The notes under the pieces: generated by a model
What the model saw: only the letters and a program-made list of their open reading frames with translations
The model's database searches: none
What the model was told of the DNA's origin: nothing
Translations under genes and position numbers: made by a program
Origin: Neoroseomonas oryzicola
Lineage (GTDB): Bacteria; Pseudomonadota; Alphaproteobacteria; Acetobacterales; Acetobacteraceae
Length of the DNA stretch: 64,000 nt
Reading direction: 5' to 3'
NCBI RefSeq assembly: GCF_012163135.1
Contig: NZ_JAAVUP010000001.1
Location: 186,001-250,000 of the forward strand
Shown here: piece after piece, positions 24,492 to 33,826 of the stretch
How positions within the stretch are numbered: position 1 is the first letter of the stretch
Layout: every line of letters starts with the position of its first letter

Positions 24492-25751
24492 ATGCGCGTC
24501 ATCGTCCTCGGCAGCGGCGTCGTCGGTGTCACCTCGGCCTGGTACCTGGCCAAGGCGGGGCATGAGGTGACCGTGATGGACCGGCAGGAGGCGGCCGGCA
24601 TGGAGACCTCCTTCGCCAATGCGGGGCAGCTCTCCTACGGCTATTCCGCCCCCTGGGCCGGCCCGGGCATCCCGGTGAAGGCGCTGAAGTGGCTGATGAT
24701 GCGGCACCGTCCGCTGGTGCTGTGGCCGCGCGCGGACCGCCGCCTGTACTCCTGGCTGGCGATGATGCTCGCGAACTGCACCGAGGCCGCCTATCGCCTG
24801 AACAAGACGCGCATGGTGCGGCTCGCCGAATACTCGCGCGACTGCCTGGGCGACCTGCGGCGCGAGACGGGCATCGCCTATGACGGGCGCTCGATGGGCA
24901 CGCTGCAGCTGTTCCGCACGCAGAAGCAGCTCGACCATGTCGGCGACGATACCGCGGTGCTCGACACCTTCAAGGTGCCCTACGAGGTGCTGGACCCGGC
25001 CGGCTGCATCGCCGCCGAGCCGGCGCTGAAGAACGTGACCGGCAAGTTCGTCGGCGGCCTGCGCCTGCCGGGCGACGAGACCGGCGACGCCCACATCTTC
25101 ACCCAGCGCCTGGCGGCGATGGCCGCGCAGATCGGCGTGACCTTCCGCTACGGCGCCACCATCCAGGGCCTGCGGACCGAGGGCGACCGCATCACCGGCG
25201 TCGTCACCGACCAGGGTGTCGAGACGGCGGACGCCTATGTCGCGGCACTCGGCTCCTTCACGCCGGAACTGCTCGCGCCGCTCGGCGTGCGCCTGCCGGT
25301 ATATCCGGTGAAGGGCTACTCCCTGACCCTGCCGGTGCGTGAGGAGACCGGCGCGCCGGTCTCCACCGTCATGGACGAGACCTACAAGGTCGCGATCACC
25401 CGCCTGGGCGACCGCATCCGCGTCGGCGGCACGGCGGAACTCGCCGGCTTCTCGCTGCAACTGCGCAAGCCGCGGCGCGAGACGCTGGAGCACTCCGTCA
25501 CCGACCTGTTCCCCAAGGGCGGCAACGTGGCGGAGGCCGCCTTCTGGACCGGCCTGCGCCCGATGACGCCGGACGGCACGCCGGTGGTCGGCGCGACGCG
25601 CTTCCGCAACCTGCACCTGAACACCGGCCACGGCACGCTGGGCTGGACCATGGCCTGCGGCTCGGGCCGGGTGCTGGCGGATCTCGTGACCGGCAGGAAG
25701 CCCGAGATCGAGACGTCGGACCTGTCGATCGCCCGCTACGCCGCGGCCTGA
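24492..25751 (+). CDS. dadA: D-amino acid dehydrogenase
   Basis: A 419-residue FAD enzyme that oxidises D-amino acids, chiefly D-alanine, to 2-oxo acids and ammonia at the inner membrane face, passing electrons to the respiratory chain. The N-terminus [20 protein letters not shown] is the FAD dinucleotide fold; [22 protein letters not shown] is a DadA landmark, as are [10 protein letters not shown] and the C-terminal [19 protein letters not shown]. Length fits DadA. A divergent Lrp-family gene is the usual regulator. No alanine racemase (dadX) follows, so D-amino acids may come from peptidoglycan turnover, from the D-aminoacylase-type hydrolase at 33.8 kb, or from outside. Confidence 0.94.
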   Translation: MRVIVLGSGVVGVTSAWYLAKAGHEVTVMDRQEAAGMETSFANAGQLSYGYSAPWAGPGIPVKALKWLMMRHRPLVLWPRADRRLYSWLAMMLANCTEAAYRLNKTRMVRLAEYSRDCLGDLRRETGIAYDGRSMGTLQLFRTQKQLDHVGDDTAVLDTFKVPYEVLDPAGCIAAEPALKNVTGKFVGGLRLPGDETGDAHIFTQRLAAMAAQIGVTFRYGATIQGLRTEGDRITGVVTDQGVETADAYVAALGSFTPELLAPLGVRLPVYPVKGYSLTLPVREETGAPVSTVMDETYKVAITRLGDRIRVGGTAELAGFSLQLRKPRRETLEHSVTDLFPKGGNVAEAAFWTGLRPMTPDGTPVVGATRFRNLHLNTGHGTLGWTMACGSGRVLADLVTGRKPEIETSDLSIARYAAA

Positions 25752-25920
25752 TGCCGGCCAGCCGAGCGGCAAGCCCGGCACGAGGAACATTGTTCGGCGC
25801 GCAGCCGCCACATCAACCCTGCGCGCATGCTTCCGGATCCCACAGGGCCCGGCAGCATGACCTTCACGGCGCGGCGGTTCCGCGCCACCTTTGCGGCCAT
25901 CCGCAAGGGAAGGAACCGCC

Positions 25921-26223
25921 ATGCCGAAGATCGCCATCCACGTCGAATTCCGCCCGAAGCCCGGCTGCCACGCCGCCTTCGACGCGCTGATCCGCGAGCA
26001 CGCGAAGCTGACCGTCGCCGAGGAACCCGGCTGCGAGCGCTTCGAGGTGCTGCAGCCGCTCAAGCAGGACGGTACGCCGGACGAAGGCCGCATCATGCTG
26101 GTCGAGGTCTACACCGACCAGGCCGCGGTGAAGGCGCATGTGGCGAACCCGCGCATGCCCAAGGTGCGCGAGGCCTATACGCCGCTGATCGACGAACGCA
26201 TCCTGACCATGTGCGCGCTGTAG
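25921..26223 (+). CDS. Antibiotic-biosynthesis-monooxygenase-fold (ABM) protein
   Basis: A 100-residue dimeric alpha/beta-barrel protein (ABM/YgiN type). The pattern IHVEFRPKPGCHAAFDALI, then EEPGCERFEVLQP and VYTDQAAVKAHV, is characteristic. Members include quinol monooxygenases and autoinducer-2-type enzymes; most are cofactor-free. The ATG at 25921 follows AAGGGAAGGA and begins the conserved first strand. It follows dadA after about 170 bases that contain a short GAACA-T-TGTTC palindrome (25785-25795) but no clear gene. The substrate is unknown. Confidence 0.85.
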   Translation: MPKIAIHVEFRPKPGCHAAFDALIREHAKLTVAEEPGCERFEVLQPLKQDGTPDEGRIMLVEVYTDQAAVKAHVANPRMPKVREAYTPLIDERILTMCAL

Positions 26224-26253
26224 GCCAGCCGCGCAGGCCGTCGCCGCGCGGGG

Positions 26254-26853
26254 TCAGTCCTCGCGCGCGATGGTCGGCAGCCCGTGCCGCCAGCGGCAGC
26301 GATCGCGGATGCGTCCGATGACCTCCTCGCGTTCCTGGGGCGTCATGGGGGCGGAACGCCGCTCCTCAGGGTGCCACCACTCCGTGAGCGTGCGCACGAC
26401 CAAGCACGGCGGGTCGCCGAAGGTGCAGATCACCGTCGCGAGGCGCCCGTCCTCGCGATAGGTGATCATCTCGCCGCGACGGTCGATCTCGAGCAGGAAG
26501 GCCGGCGGCATCGGTTCCTGCAGCGGTGCGGGCACCATCGCGGCACGGATCGCGTCCATGTCGGGTTCAGCCGGCGGCGGGTCTGGCGGTTCGCGGACGA
26601 AGAAGCGCCGATCCGCATCGGTCCATTCGCCGGAGGTCAGCGAACTCTGTCGCGCGCGGAAGTCGAGGCCGTCGCCTGACGCCCGCGGCCGCGTCGAGAC
26701 CTGCCGCGCGAGCATGAGGCAGGCGCCGATGGGCGGCGCGGGGAAGTCGTGCGTCACCTCCATCACCGCGTTCCCGGCGTCGAGTTCGGCCTCCACCAGG
26801 GCGCGGAGCCCCGGTGGAAAGCGGTCGAACTCGGCCTGCCAATCCGCGGCCAA
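26254..26853 (-). CDS. Hypothetical protein, 199 aa
   Basis: I do not recognise this protein. It is Pro- and Arg-rich, starts with a helical segment (DWQAEFDRFPPGLRALVEAELDAG) and ends MTPQEREEVIGRIRDRCRWRHGL, without a signal peptide or membrane helix. The middle has several short strands (AFLLEIDRRGEMITYREDG, TVICTFGDPPCLVVRTLTEWW). The start is uncertain: TTG at 26853 is the only early candidate and the first in-frame ATG is 30 codons further in. It lies 10 bases after the stop of the CitE-like gene on the same strand, so it is probably the last gene of that operon. Confidence 0.65.
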   Translation of the reverse strand: MAADWQAEFDRFPPGLRALVEAELDAGNAVMEVTHDFPAPPIGACLMLARQVSTRPRASGDGLDFRARQSSLTSGEWTDADRRFFVREPPDPPPAEPDMDAIRAAMVPAPLQEPMPPAFLLEIDRRGEMITYREDGRLATVICTFGDPPCLVVRTLTEWWHPEERRSAPMTPQEREEVIGRIRDRCRWRHGLPTIARED

Positions 26854-26863
26854 CGGGCGTCGT

Positions 26864-27733
26864 TCAGCGCGCGCGGGCGAGCAGCCGCCGCGCGCGCTCG
26901 ACCACTGGCAGGTCGATCATCTGCCCTTCGAAGGCGACCGCGCCCTTGCCTTCGGCAAGCGCCGCATCGAAGGCCGCGATCAGGCGACGGGCGCGCTCCA
27001 CCTCGGCCGGGGAGGGGCCGTATTCCTCATTGATGATCGCGACCTGCGAGGGATGGATGCAGGCCTGGCAGGCGAAGCCGAGTGCGCGGGACCTTCGCAG
27101 CGACAACCGATAGCCCTCGAGGTCCGAGAAATCGGCGAAGGGTCCGACCGAGCCCATCGGCTGGATCCCGGCCGCGCGCGCCGCCGCCACGACCATCATG
27201 CCGAAATGGTAGAGCATGTCGGCACTCGGCACGGCGCCGAGTTCCGTGGACAGGTCCTCCGCGCCGACGCCGAGGGCGACGACACGCGGATCGGCCGACG
27301 CGATCCCACCGAGCAGCGGCAGCGCGTCCGGCGTCTCCACCACCGCGACGAAGCGGGTGTGGCCGTGCGCCATGCCGAGCGCGACCTCGCGCGCGCCGAC
27401 GACCTCCGACAGCAGGCGGATATGCTCCGGCCCCATCACCTTGGGCAGCATCAGCGTGCCGACCGCGGGCATCACCGCCGCGGCAATGTCCGGCACGGCC
27501 AGTTCGAGCTGGCGGTTGATGCGGACCGCGACCTCCGCGCCCGCCTGGCCGACGATCGCCGCGGCGGCGGGCAGGGCGTCGCGCGCCGCCTGCTTCTCAC
27601 CGGGTGGGATGGAATCCTCAAGGTCGAGGATCACCACATCCGCGCCGCGCGTATGCGCCTTGGCGACGAACTTCTCGCCCGTCGCGGGGACGAACATCAG
27701 CGACCGCCAGGTGGCGGGGGCAGGGCGGGTCAT
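26864..27733 (-). CDS. HpcH/HpaI- and CitE-like CoA ester lyase
   Basis: A 289-residue TIM-barrel lyase of the citrate lyase beta-subunit family, which cleaves or forms malyl-CoA-type thioesters in retro-aldol fashion. Motifs: RSLMFVPATGEKF at the start, LDLEDSIPPGEK (36-47), RIN (71-73), the Mg ligands E133 (VVETPDAL) and D160 (VGAEDLSTELG), and ACIHPSQV near the end. Relatives are beta-methylmalyl-CoA, citramalyl-CoA and malyl-CoA lyases. The MaoC-like hydratase gene overlaps its start by four bases, giving hydration then retro-aldol cleavage, as in mesaconate or itaconate breakdown to acetyl-CoA plus pyruvate or to glyoxylate plus propionyl-CoA. Confidence 0.92.
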   Translation of the reverse strand: MTRPAPATWRSLMFVPATGEKFVAKAHTRGADVVILDLEDSIPPGEKQAARDALPAAAAIVGQAGAEVAVRINRQLELAVPDIAAAVMPAVGTLMLPKVMGPEHIRLLSEVVGAREVALGMAHGHTRFVAVVETPDALPLLGGIASADPRVVALGVGAEDLSTELGAVPSADMLYHFGMMVVAAARAAGIQPMGSVGPFADFSDLEGYRLSLRRSRALGFACQACIHPSQVAIINEEYGPSPAEVERARRLIAAFDAALAEGKGAVAFEGQMIDLPVVERARRLLARAR

Positions 27734-28605
27734 GCCGCGAATTCCAGCGCCATGGTGGCGCAGAGATGGCCATCCTTGTCGGCCGCCCAGCACTCCATCT
27801 TCCCATCCGCCGGCGCCGCGCCGCACAGCGTGACGGTGTCGCCCACCCAGAGCGGCCGCGCGAGCCGCGCGGTGAAGCCCTTGAGCCGCCCCGGCGCGCG
27901 CTTCAGCGCGGCGTCGAGGAGCAACTGCATCGTCAGCCCGCCATTCTGCACGGTCGCGGGATAGCCTTCCTCGTCCCGCGCATAATCCGCGTCGTAGTGG
28001 ATGCGGTGCGCGTTCCAGGTGACGGACGAATACCGGAACACCAGCGGAGAGGAGAGCAGCACCTTGTCCGCGTAGATGCCGTTCGTCGGCGCTGCGACGG
28101 GCGGTGTCTGCGGACTCGCCTGGCCGGGCGGGGGCGCCTCGCGGTACATGGCGTCGAACTCGTCGACGGCGATGACTTGGCCGGCGGTCTCGATGACGTG
28201 GCGCATCGTCAGGATCGCCATGCGCCCCGTGCGGCCGATCTTGGGCAGCACCTGCGCCACGATGGCGCGCTTGATCGCCGGCTGGCCGATCCGCAGCGCA
28301 CCGTCGATCGTCACGCGCCGGCCCGCGCCCATGCGCCGCGGCAGCGGGATCGGTGGCAGGAAAACGCCCTTGTTGGGGTGCCCGTCGGGGCCGATGTCTG
28401 ACTGCTTCGCGATGTCGGGAAAGAACATCGTGAACCAGTGCGGCGGCAGTTCGTCGCCCTGCTTCAGGCTGGCCGGGTCGATGTCGAGCATCCCCGCGAT
28501 GCGGCGGGCGGAGGAGAGGCCGATCTCGTCCTCCACGATGCGCTCGCGGCCCACCCAGTCCTGCAGGCCCGCGATCGCGGCCTCGAATTCGGCGTCGGTC
28601 GTCAT
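27730..28605 (-). CDS. MaoC/HTD2-like acyl-CoA hydratase with FAS1-type N-terminal domain (copy 2)
   Basis: A 291-residue paralogue of the hydratase at 19.1 kb. The N-terminal half has PPHWFTMFFPDI and GVFLPPIPLPRRMGAG; the C-terminal hydratase motif is WNAHRIHYD (197-205), followed by EEGYPATVQNGG in place of the more common EGYPGLVVHGP. The adjacent CitE-like lyase makes this a likely mesaconyl- or itaconyl-CoA hydratase, since such hydratases produce the citramalyl- or methylmalyl-CoA that the lyase splits. Start and stop sit within two to four bases of its neighbours, so it is part of one transcript. Stereochemistry and exact acyl group are unknown. Confidence 0.87.
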   Translation of the reverse strand: MTTDAEFEAAIAGLQDWVGRERIVEDEIGLSSARRIAGMLDIDPASLKQGDELPPHWFTMFFPDIAKQSDIGPDGHPNKGVFLPPIPLPRRMGAGRRVTIDGALRIGQPAIKRAIVAQVLPKIGRTGRMAILTMRHVIETAGQVIAVDEFDAMYREAPPPGQASPQTPPVAAPTNGIYADKVLLSSPLVFRYSSVTWNAHRIHYDADYARDEEGYPATVQNGGLTMQLLLDAALKRAPGRLKGFTARLARPLWVGDTVTLCGAAPADGKMECWAADKDGHLCATMALEFAA

Positions 28606-28606
28606 G

Positions 28607-29449
28607 TCAGTTCATCACATCCCAGCAAAAGCGCGTCAGCCGCCCGGCGGTGGCATAGGCTGCGGTGTAGCCGGGCAGCCCGTCCGGCAGGGTGTCCGGC
28701 ACCCGGTCCGTGTAGACGGAGATGATGAAGCGCGGCGCTTCGTTCTTGTAGACGACGCCCGCATCCATGCGCCCGCGCGGCCCGCGCCCCGTCTTGTTCG
28801 CGACCTTAGCCTTCTGCGGCAGCAGGGACGGGATCAGGTTACGCAGCCGCTGCCAGGACAGGATGTCGAGCGCCAGCCCGCACAATTCCGGCGTCGCGCC
28901 GAGGAAGGCCGCCGCCTGGGCATCCGTGGCACCCGCCACCATGCGATCCAGCAGCACGCCCTGGTCGCGCGCCGTGGTGCTCGCCACGGCCTCGACCGGG
29001 TGGTCCCAGGGCAGGCCTGGCGGGGGGAAGTTCACGCGATGCGTCGTGCCGGTCATGCCGATGCGCTTGCACCAGGCATTGAGTTCGTCGCGGTCGAGGC
29101 GTTCGAGCACGATCTGCGTGCAGACGTTGTCGGAGGTGATGATCATGTTCACGAAGGCGTCGCGCAGCGGGATGACGCAGCCGGGCGTCATGTACTGGTA
29201 GGTGCCGCTGTCCACGCCCTCCTGCAGGCGCTTCTCGATGGTGCAGGGCTCGTCGAGCCGCAGCTTGCCCTCTTGAACCTTGGACAGCGCGTGCATCAGG
29301 ATCGAGGTCTTGCGCGTGGAGGCCGAGGGCACCACCACGTCGCCGCCGCGATCGGCCTCCCACCCCGTCGCCAGGTCCTTCACGTACCAGGTCGTGTCGA
29401 AGGGCTGCGCGTCGCAGACCGCGTTCATCCGCGCGACGAGATCCTGCAT
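28607..29449 (-). CDS. Serine hydrolase of the class A beta-lactamase/PBP fold
   Basis: A 280-residue protein with all three active-site elements of the penicillin-recognising fold: S44-T-R-K47 (SxxK), S106-D-N (SDN) and K219-T-G. There is no signal peptide, unlike real beta-lactamases, and the omega loop lacks an obvious E-x-x-x-N deacylation motif, so beta-lactam hydrolysis is doubtful. A cytoplasmic esterase, amidase or transacylase is more likely. It starts the four-gene operon with the hydratase and CitE-like lyase (stop one base from the hydratase start), suggesting it releases a substrate for them. ATG 29449 is preferred over the GTG directly before it; GAGGA lies just upstream. Confidence 0.82.
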   Translation of the reverse strand: MQDLVARMNAVCDAQPFDTTWYVKDLATGWEADRGGDVVVPSASTRKTSILMHALSKVQEGKLRLDEPCTIEKRLQEGVDSGTYQYMTPGCVIPLRDAFVNMIITSDNVCTQIVLERLDRDELNAWCKRIGMTGTTHRVNFPPPGLPWDHPVEAVASTTARDQGVLLDRMVAGATDAQAAAFLGATPELCGLALDILSWQRLRNLIPSLLPQKAKVANKTGRGPRGRMDAGVVYKNEAPRFIISVYTDRVPDTLPDGLPGYTAAYATAGRLTRFCWDVMN

Positions 29450-29551
29450 CACCGTTCCTCCTGCCGGCGCGGAGGCTAGACCCGGTCCCGCCGCGTGGCC
29501 AGGGCAGGGACGGCGCGATAGACTCGGTGCGACTTACCGGAGGAACCCCTC

Positions 29552-30487
29552 ATGCGAACGGACATCAAGCGCGTCGCGGTGATCGGCGCGGGCACCATCG
29601 GCGCCTCCTGGGCCGCCTATTTCCTGAGCCGCGGCCTGGCGGTCAGCGCCAGCGACCCGTCCCCCGGCGCGCCCGACCTGCTGCGCCGGATGATCGCCGA
29701 TGCCTGGCCGATCCTGATGCAACTCGGCGGCAAGCCGGATGCGGACCCCACCGCCTGGACCTTCGACGCCGATCCGGCCAAGGCCGCCGCGGGCTGCGAC
29801 TTCGTGCAGGAAAGCGCGCCGGAGCGGCTCGAGATCAAGCAGGACCTGCTCGCCCGCATCGATGGCGCGCTGCCGGCGGATGTGGTGATCGCCTCCTCGA
29901 CCTCCGGCCTGCTGGCGAGCCGGCTGTCGGAACGCTGCGCCCATCCGGAACGCGTCGTCATCGGCCATCCCTTCAACCCGCCGCACCTGATCCCGCTGGT
30001 CGAGGTCGTCGGCGGCGCCAAGGGCAGCCCGGAGGCCGTGCAGGCCGCGATGCAGTTCTACCGCGCCATCGGCAAGCACCCGATCGAGATCCGCAAGGAA
30101 GTGCCCGGCCACCTCGCCAATCGCCTGCAGGCGGCGATCTGGCGCGAGGCGGTGCACCTCGTCGCCGAGGGTGTCGCCACCGTGGCCGATGTCGATGCCG
30201 CGATCAGCGAGGGCCCCGGCCTGCGCTGGGCGCTGATGGGCCCGCACACCACCTTCCACCTGGCCGGCGGGGAAGGGGGCATCGAGCATTTCCTCCATCA
30301 CCTGATGCCGGCCGTCACCTCCTGGTGGAAGGACCTCGGCGAGCCGGACATCGACGCCGTCGTGCAGCGCATGCTGGTCGAAGGTGTCGCGGAAGCGACC
30401 GGCGGCGCGACGACCACGGACCTTGCGCGCCGTCGCGACGCCGCGCTGGTCCGCCTGCTCAGCGCGCGGCGCGGCGAGGAGGCATGA
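29552..30487 (+). CDS. 3-hydroxyacyl-CoA dehydrogenase-family enzyme, L-carnitine dehydrogenase-like
   Basis: A 311-residue NAD-dependent dehydrogenase. The Rossmann motif GAGTIG is at 12-17 (VAVIGAGTIGASWAAYF) and the catalytic His is H139 in GHPFNPPHLIPLVEVV, with E151 as its partner. The truncated C-terminal domain (HLANRLQAAIWREAVHLVAEG) resembles L-carnitine dehydrogenase, which oxidises carnitine to dehydrocarnitine, rather than fatty-acid-oxidation enzymes. GGAGGA precedes the ATG. The next gene overlaps it by four bases. Carnitine is only a guess: thioesterase and cleavage partners of carnitine pathways are not next to it. Confidence 0.88.
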   Translation: MRTDIKRVAVIGAGTIGASWAAYFLSRGLAVSASDPSPGAPDLLRRMIADAWPILMQLGGKPDADPTAWTFDADPAKAAAGCDFVQESAPERLEIKQDLLARIDGALPADVVIASSTSGLLASRLSERCAHPERVVIGHPFNPPHLIPLVEVVGGAKGSPEAVQAAMQFYRAIGKHPIEIRKEVPGHLANRLQAAIWREAVHLVAEGVATVADVDAAISEGPGLRWALMGPHTTFHLAGGEGGIEHFLHHLMPAVTSWWKDLGEPDIDAVVQRMLVEGVAEATGGATTTDLARRRDAALVRLLSARRGEEA

Positions 30488-31323
30488 AGCGCAGCGCCTC
30501 CCTGCCGATGTACAACCTCGCCGGGCTGCGCCCGGCGAATGCGTCGTTCTGGGCGGCGATCGCGGAGGCATTGCGGGCGCGCGGCATCGGGGCGTTGCCC
30601 GAAGCGCCGGACTTCGAACGCCCCGCGGTGCCCGACCGGATCGGGCCGGAGGTGGTCTTCACCCAGACCTGCGGCTTTCCGCTCGGCACCATCTATCGCG
30701 GCCAGCATGCGCTGCTCGGCGTGCCGGACTATGAGCAGCCCGGGAATGCGCGGGCGCAGGCCGCAGCGTTGGGCATCGCCGGACCGGTGCATTGCGCCTT
30801 CATCCTCGTGCGCGAGGACGATCCGGCGCGGAGCCTCGAGGAGCTGCGCGGCCGCGTCTTCGCCTGCAACAGCCAGCATTCCAATTCGGGGATGAACCTG
30901 CCGCGCCGGACACTGGCGCCGATCGCCGGCGGCCGGCCTTTCTTCGCGCGGGTGGTCGAGACCGGCACGCATCCGGCCAGCATGGCCCTGGTGCAGTCCG
31001 GCGGCGCGGACGCGGCCTCGATCGACAACATGACCTACGCCTTCCACGCCGATGTCCGGCCGGAGGCAGTCTCCGGGTTGCGCGTCCTGGCCGAGACGGT
31101 GCCAAGTCCCGCCATTCCCTTCGTGACCTCGGCGGCGACCGATGCGGCGACGCAGTCTGCGCTGCGGGAAGCGTTGCACGAGGTGTCCGTCGCCCAGCGC
31201 CATGCCGAGCTCCGCCGCACGCTGCGCCTGCGCGCGATCGTCCCGCCCGAAGGGTCCGACTACGCCATCCTCGCCCGCTACGAGGCCGAGGCCGCGGCGA
31301 TGGGCTATCCGCGCCTCGTCTGA
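30484..31323 (+). CDS. PhnD-like periplasmic-binding-fold protein without signal peptide
   Basis: A 279-residue protein of the phosphate/phosphonate (PhnD) binding-protein type, shown by SLPMYNLAGLRPANASFWAAI at the N-terminus, FTQTCGFPLGTIYRG, the LEELRGRVFACNSQHSNSGMN segment and a middle domain that selects the ligand. No signal peptide or lipobox is present, so it should stay in the cytoplasm and is not a transport receptor. Cytoplasmic members may be enzymes or sensors. It is coupled to the dehydrogenase by ATGA, suggesting a shared role. No ABC permease or ATPase lies nearby. Confidence 0.78.
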   Translation: MKRSASLPMYNLAGLRPANASFWAAIAEALRARGIGALPEAPDFERPAVPDRIGPEVVFTQTCGFPLGTIYRGQHALLGVPDYEQPGNARAQAAALGIAGPVHCAFILVREDDPARSLEELRGRVFACNSQHSNSGMNLPRRTLAPIAGGRPFFARVVETGTHPASMALVQSGGADAASIDNMTYAFHADVRPEAVSGLRVLAETVPSPAIPFVTSAATDAATQSALREALHEVSVAQRHAELRRTLRLRAIVPPEGSDYAILARYEAEAAAMGYPRLV

Positions 31324-31334
31324 CGGCGGCGCGC

Positions 31335-32273
31335 CTAGTCGCCGGTCAGCACGCCCGTCACCGCCCGGCTGCCGTAGTAGCGCATGGCGCCGGGATGCCA
31401 GGGCAGGACGGTGTTGCGCACGAAGTTGCCGGGCACCGCCGCCGCGGCGGCGGGGTGCGCCTCCATCATCTCGGCGTGGAATTCGAAGACGTCGCGGACG
31501 ATCTCGAAGGCCAGGCTCGGCACCATGTCCTGGCGCGCGATGGCGATGTTGAACAGGCCCACGGTCTCATAAGGCATCATCAGGGAGGGATAGGTCCCGG
31601 CGGGGATGCTCGATGCCGAGAGCTCCGGCGCCACCAGCCGGATGCGCGCCACCTGGTCGCGCGTGATCGGGATGTAGCGGATGGCGCGCCGCGCCTCGAG
31701 GTCGGCGATGGCCGGGAAGGGCACGCCGGCGGCGACCGCGATGGCGTCGATCTCGCCGACCCGGAAGCGGGCCGCGAGGTCTGCCCAGGACCCGTTGGCC
31801 GGCCGGATCTCCGCGCCGAGGGCGGAGAGCATGCGCGGCACATAGTCCGCGCCGGTGCCGCCCGCCGGGCCGACCGCGACCGTCTTGCCAGCGAGGTCCC
31901 CGACGCTGCGGATCGGGGAATCCCGTCGCACGACGAAGTGGAACGGCGTGTCGTACATCGCGAACAGCGCGCGCGCCGCACCGCGCTCGGCCCGCGCCTC
32001 CATCACCGCGCCGGTGGTCACGAAGCCGATCTGGGCCTGGCCCTCCTCGACCAGGCGCAGGTTCTCGGCAGGGCCGCTCGTCTCGCGGATCGACACGGCG
32101 ATGCCGAGCTCGCGCGTCAGGATGCGCGCCAGCCCGACGCCATAGGCGTGGTAGGTGCCTCCCGGTGAGGCCGTGGCGATGACGATCGCGTTCGGCCAGC
32201 GCGGATCGGCGGCGGCGGCCGGCCGGGCCAGTGCCGCGAGGCCGATCAGCCCGAAGTGACGGCGCCGGATCAC
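31335..32273 (-). CDS. TAXI-family TRAP solute-binding protein
   Basis: A 312-residue periplasmic binding protein of the TAXI group of TRAP transporters. The signal peptide is FGLIGLAALARPAAA-AD. The mature start VIATASPGGTYHAYGVGLARIL and the segments SIRETSGPAENLRLVEEG, GKTVAVGPAGGTGADYVPRML and PAGTYPSLMMPYETVGLFN match glutamate/2-oxoglutarate-type TAXI receptors. The start is GTG at 32273; no ATG fits. The usual fused TAXI membrane subunit is not adjacent; instead the gene lies 11 bases after dctA. This may be an orphan receptor or one that works with a permease elsewhere. Confidence 0.87.
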   Translation of the reverse strand: MIRRRHFGLIGLAALARPAAAADPRWPNAIVIATASPGGTYHAYGVGLARILTRELGIAVSIRETSGPAENLRLVEEGQAQIGFVTTGAVMEARAERGAARALFAMYDTPFHFVVRRDSPIRSVGDLAGKTVAVGPAGGTGADYVPRMLSALGAEIRPANGSWADLAARFRVGEIDAIAVAAGVPFPAIADLEARRAIRYIPITRDQVARIRLVAPELSASSIPAGTYPSLMMPYETVGLFNIAIARQDMVPSLAFEIVRDVFEFHAEMMEAHPAAAAAVPGNFVRNTVLPWHPGAMRYYGSRAVTGVLTGD

Positions 32274-32284
32274 CGCGCGGGCCC

Positions 32285-33661
<1,377 letters not shown>

Positions 33662-33826
33662 GGAATGGCTCCTGCAGGCGTGGCGGCCGCATCGCGCCCG
33701 CCCCCCGGCGCCGGTCGCGAAGCCGTCCACTGCCGTGATGCCAGCACAGAAGCGCCGGGTGCGGGAAGCCGAACCTGCAGAGTCGCGCGGTGAATCCGAT
33801 GACGCGCCGCAGCAGCGGCGCGGCAG

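Noticed and set aside
28607-29449. Beta-lactam resistance gene
   Set aside because: The SxxK, SDN and KTG motifs are there, but a signal peptide and the omega-loop glutamate motif are missing, and the operon is catabolic.
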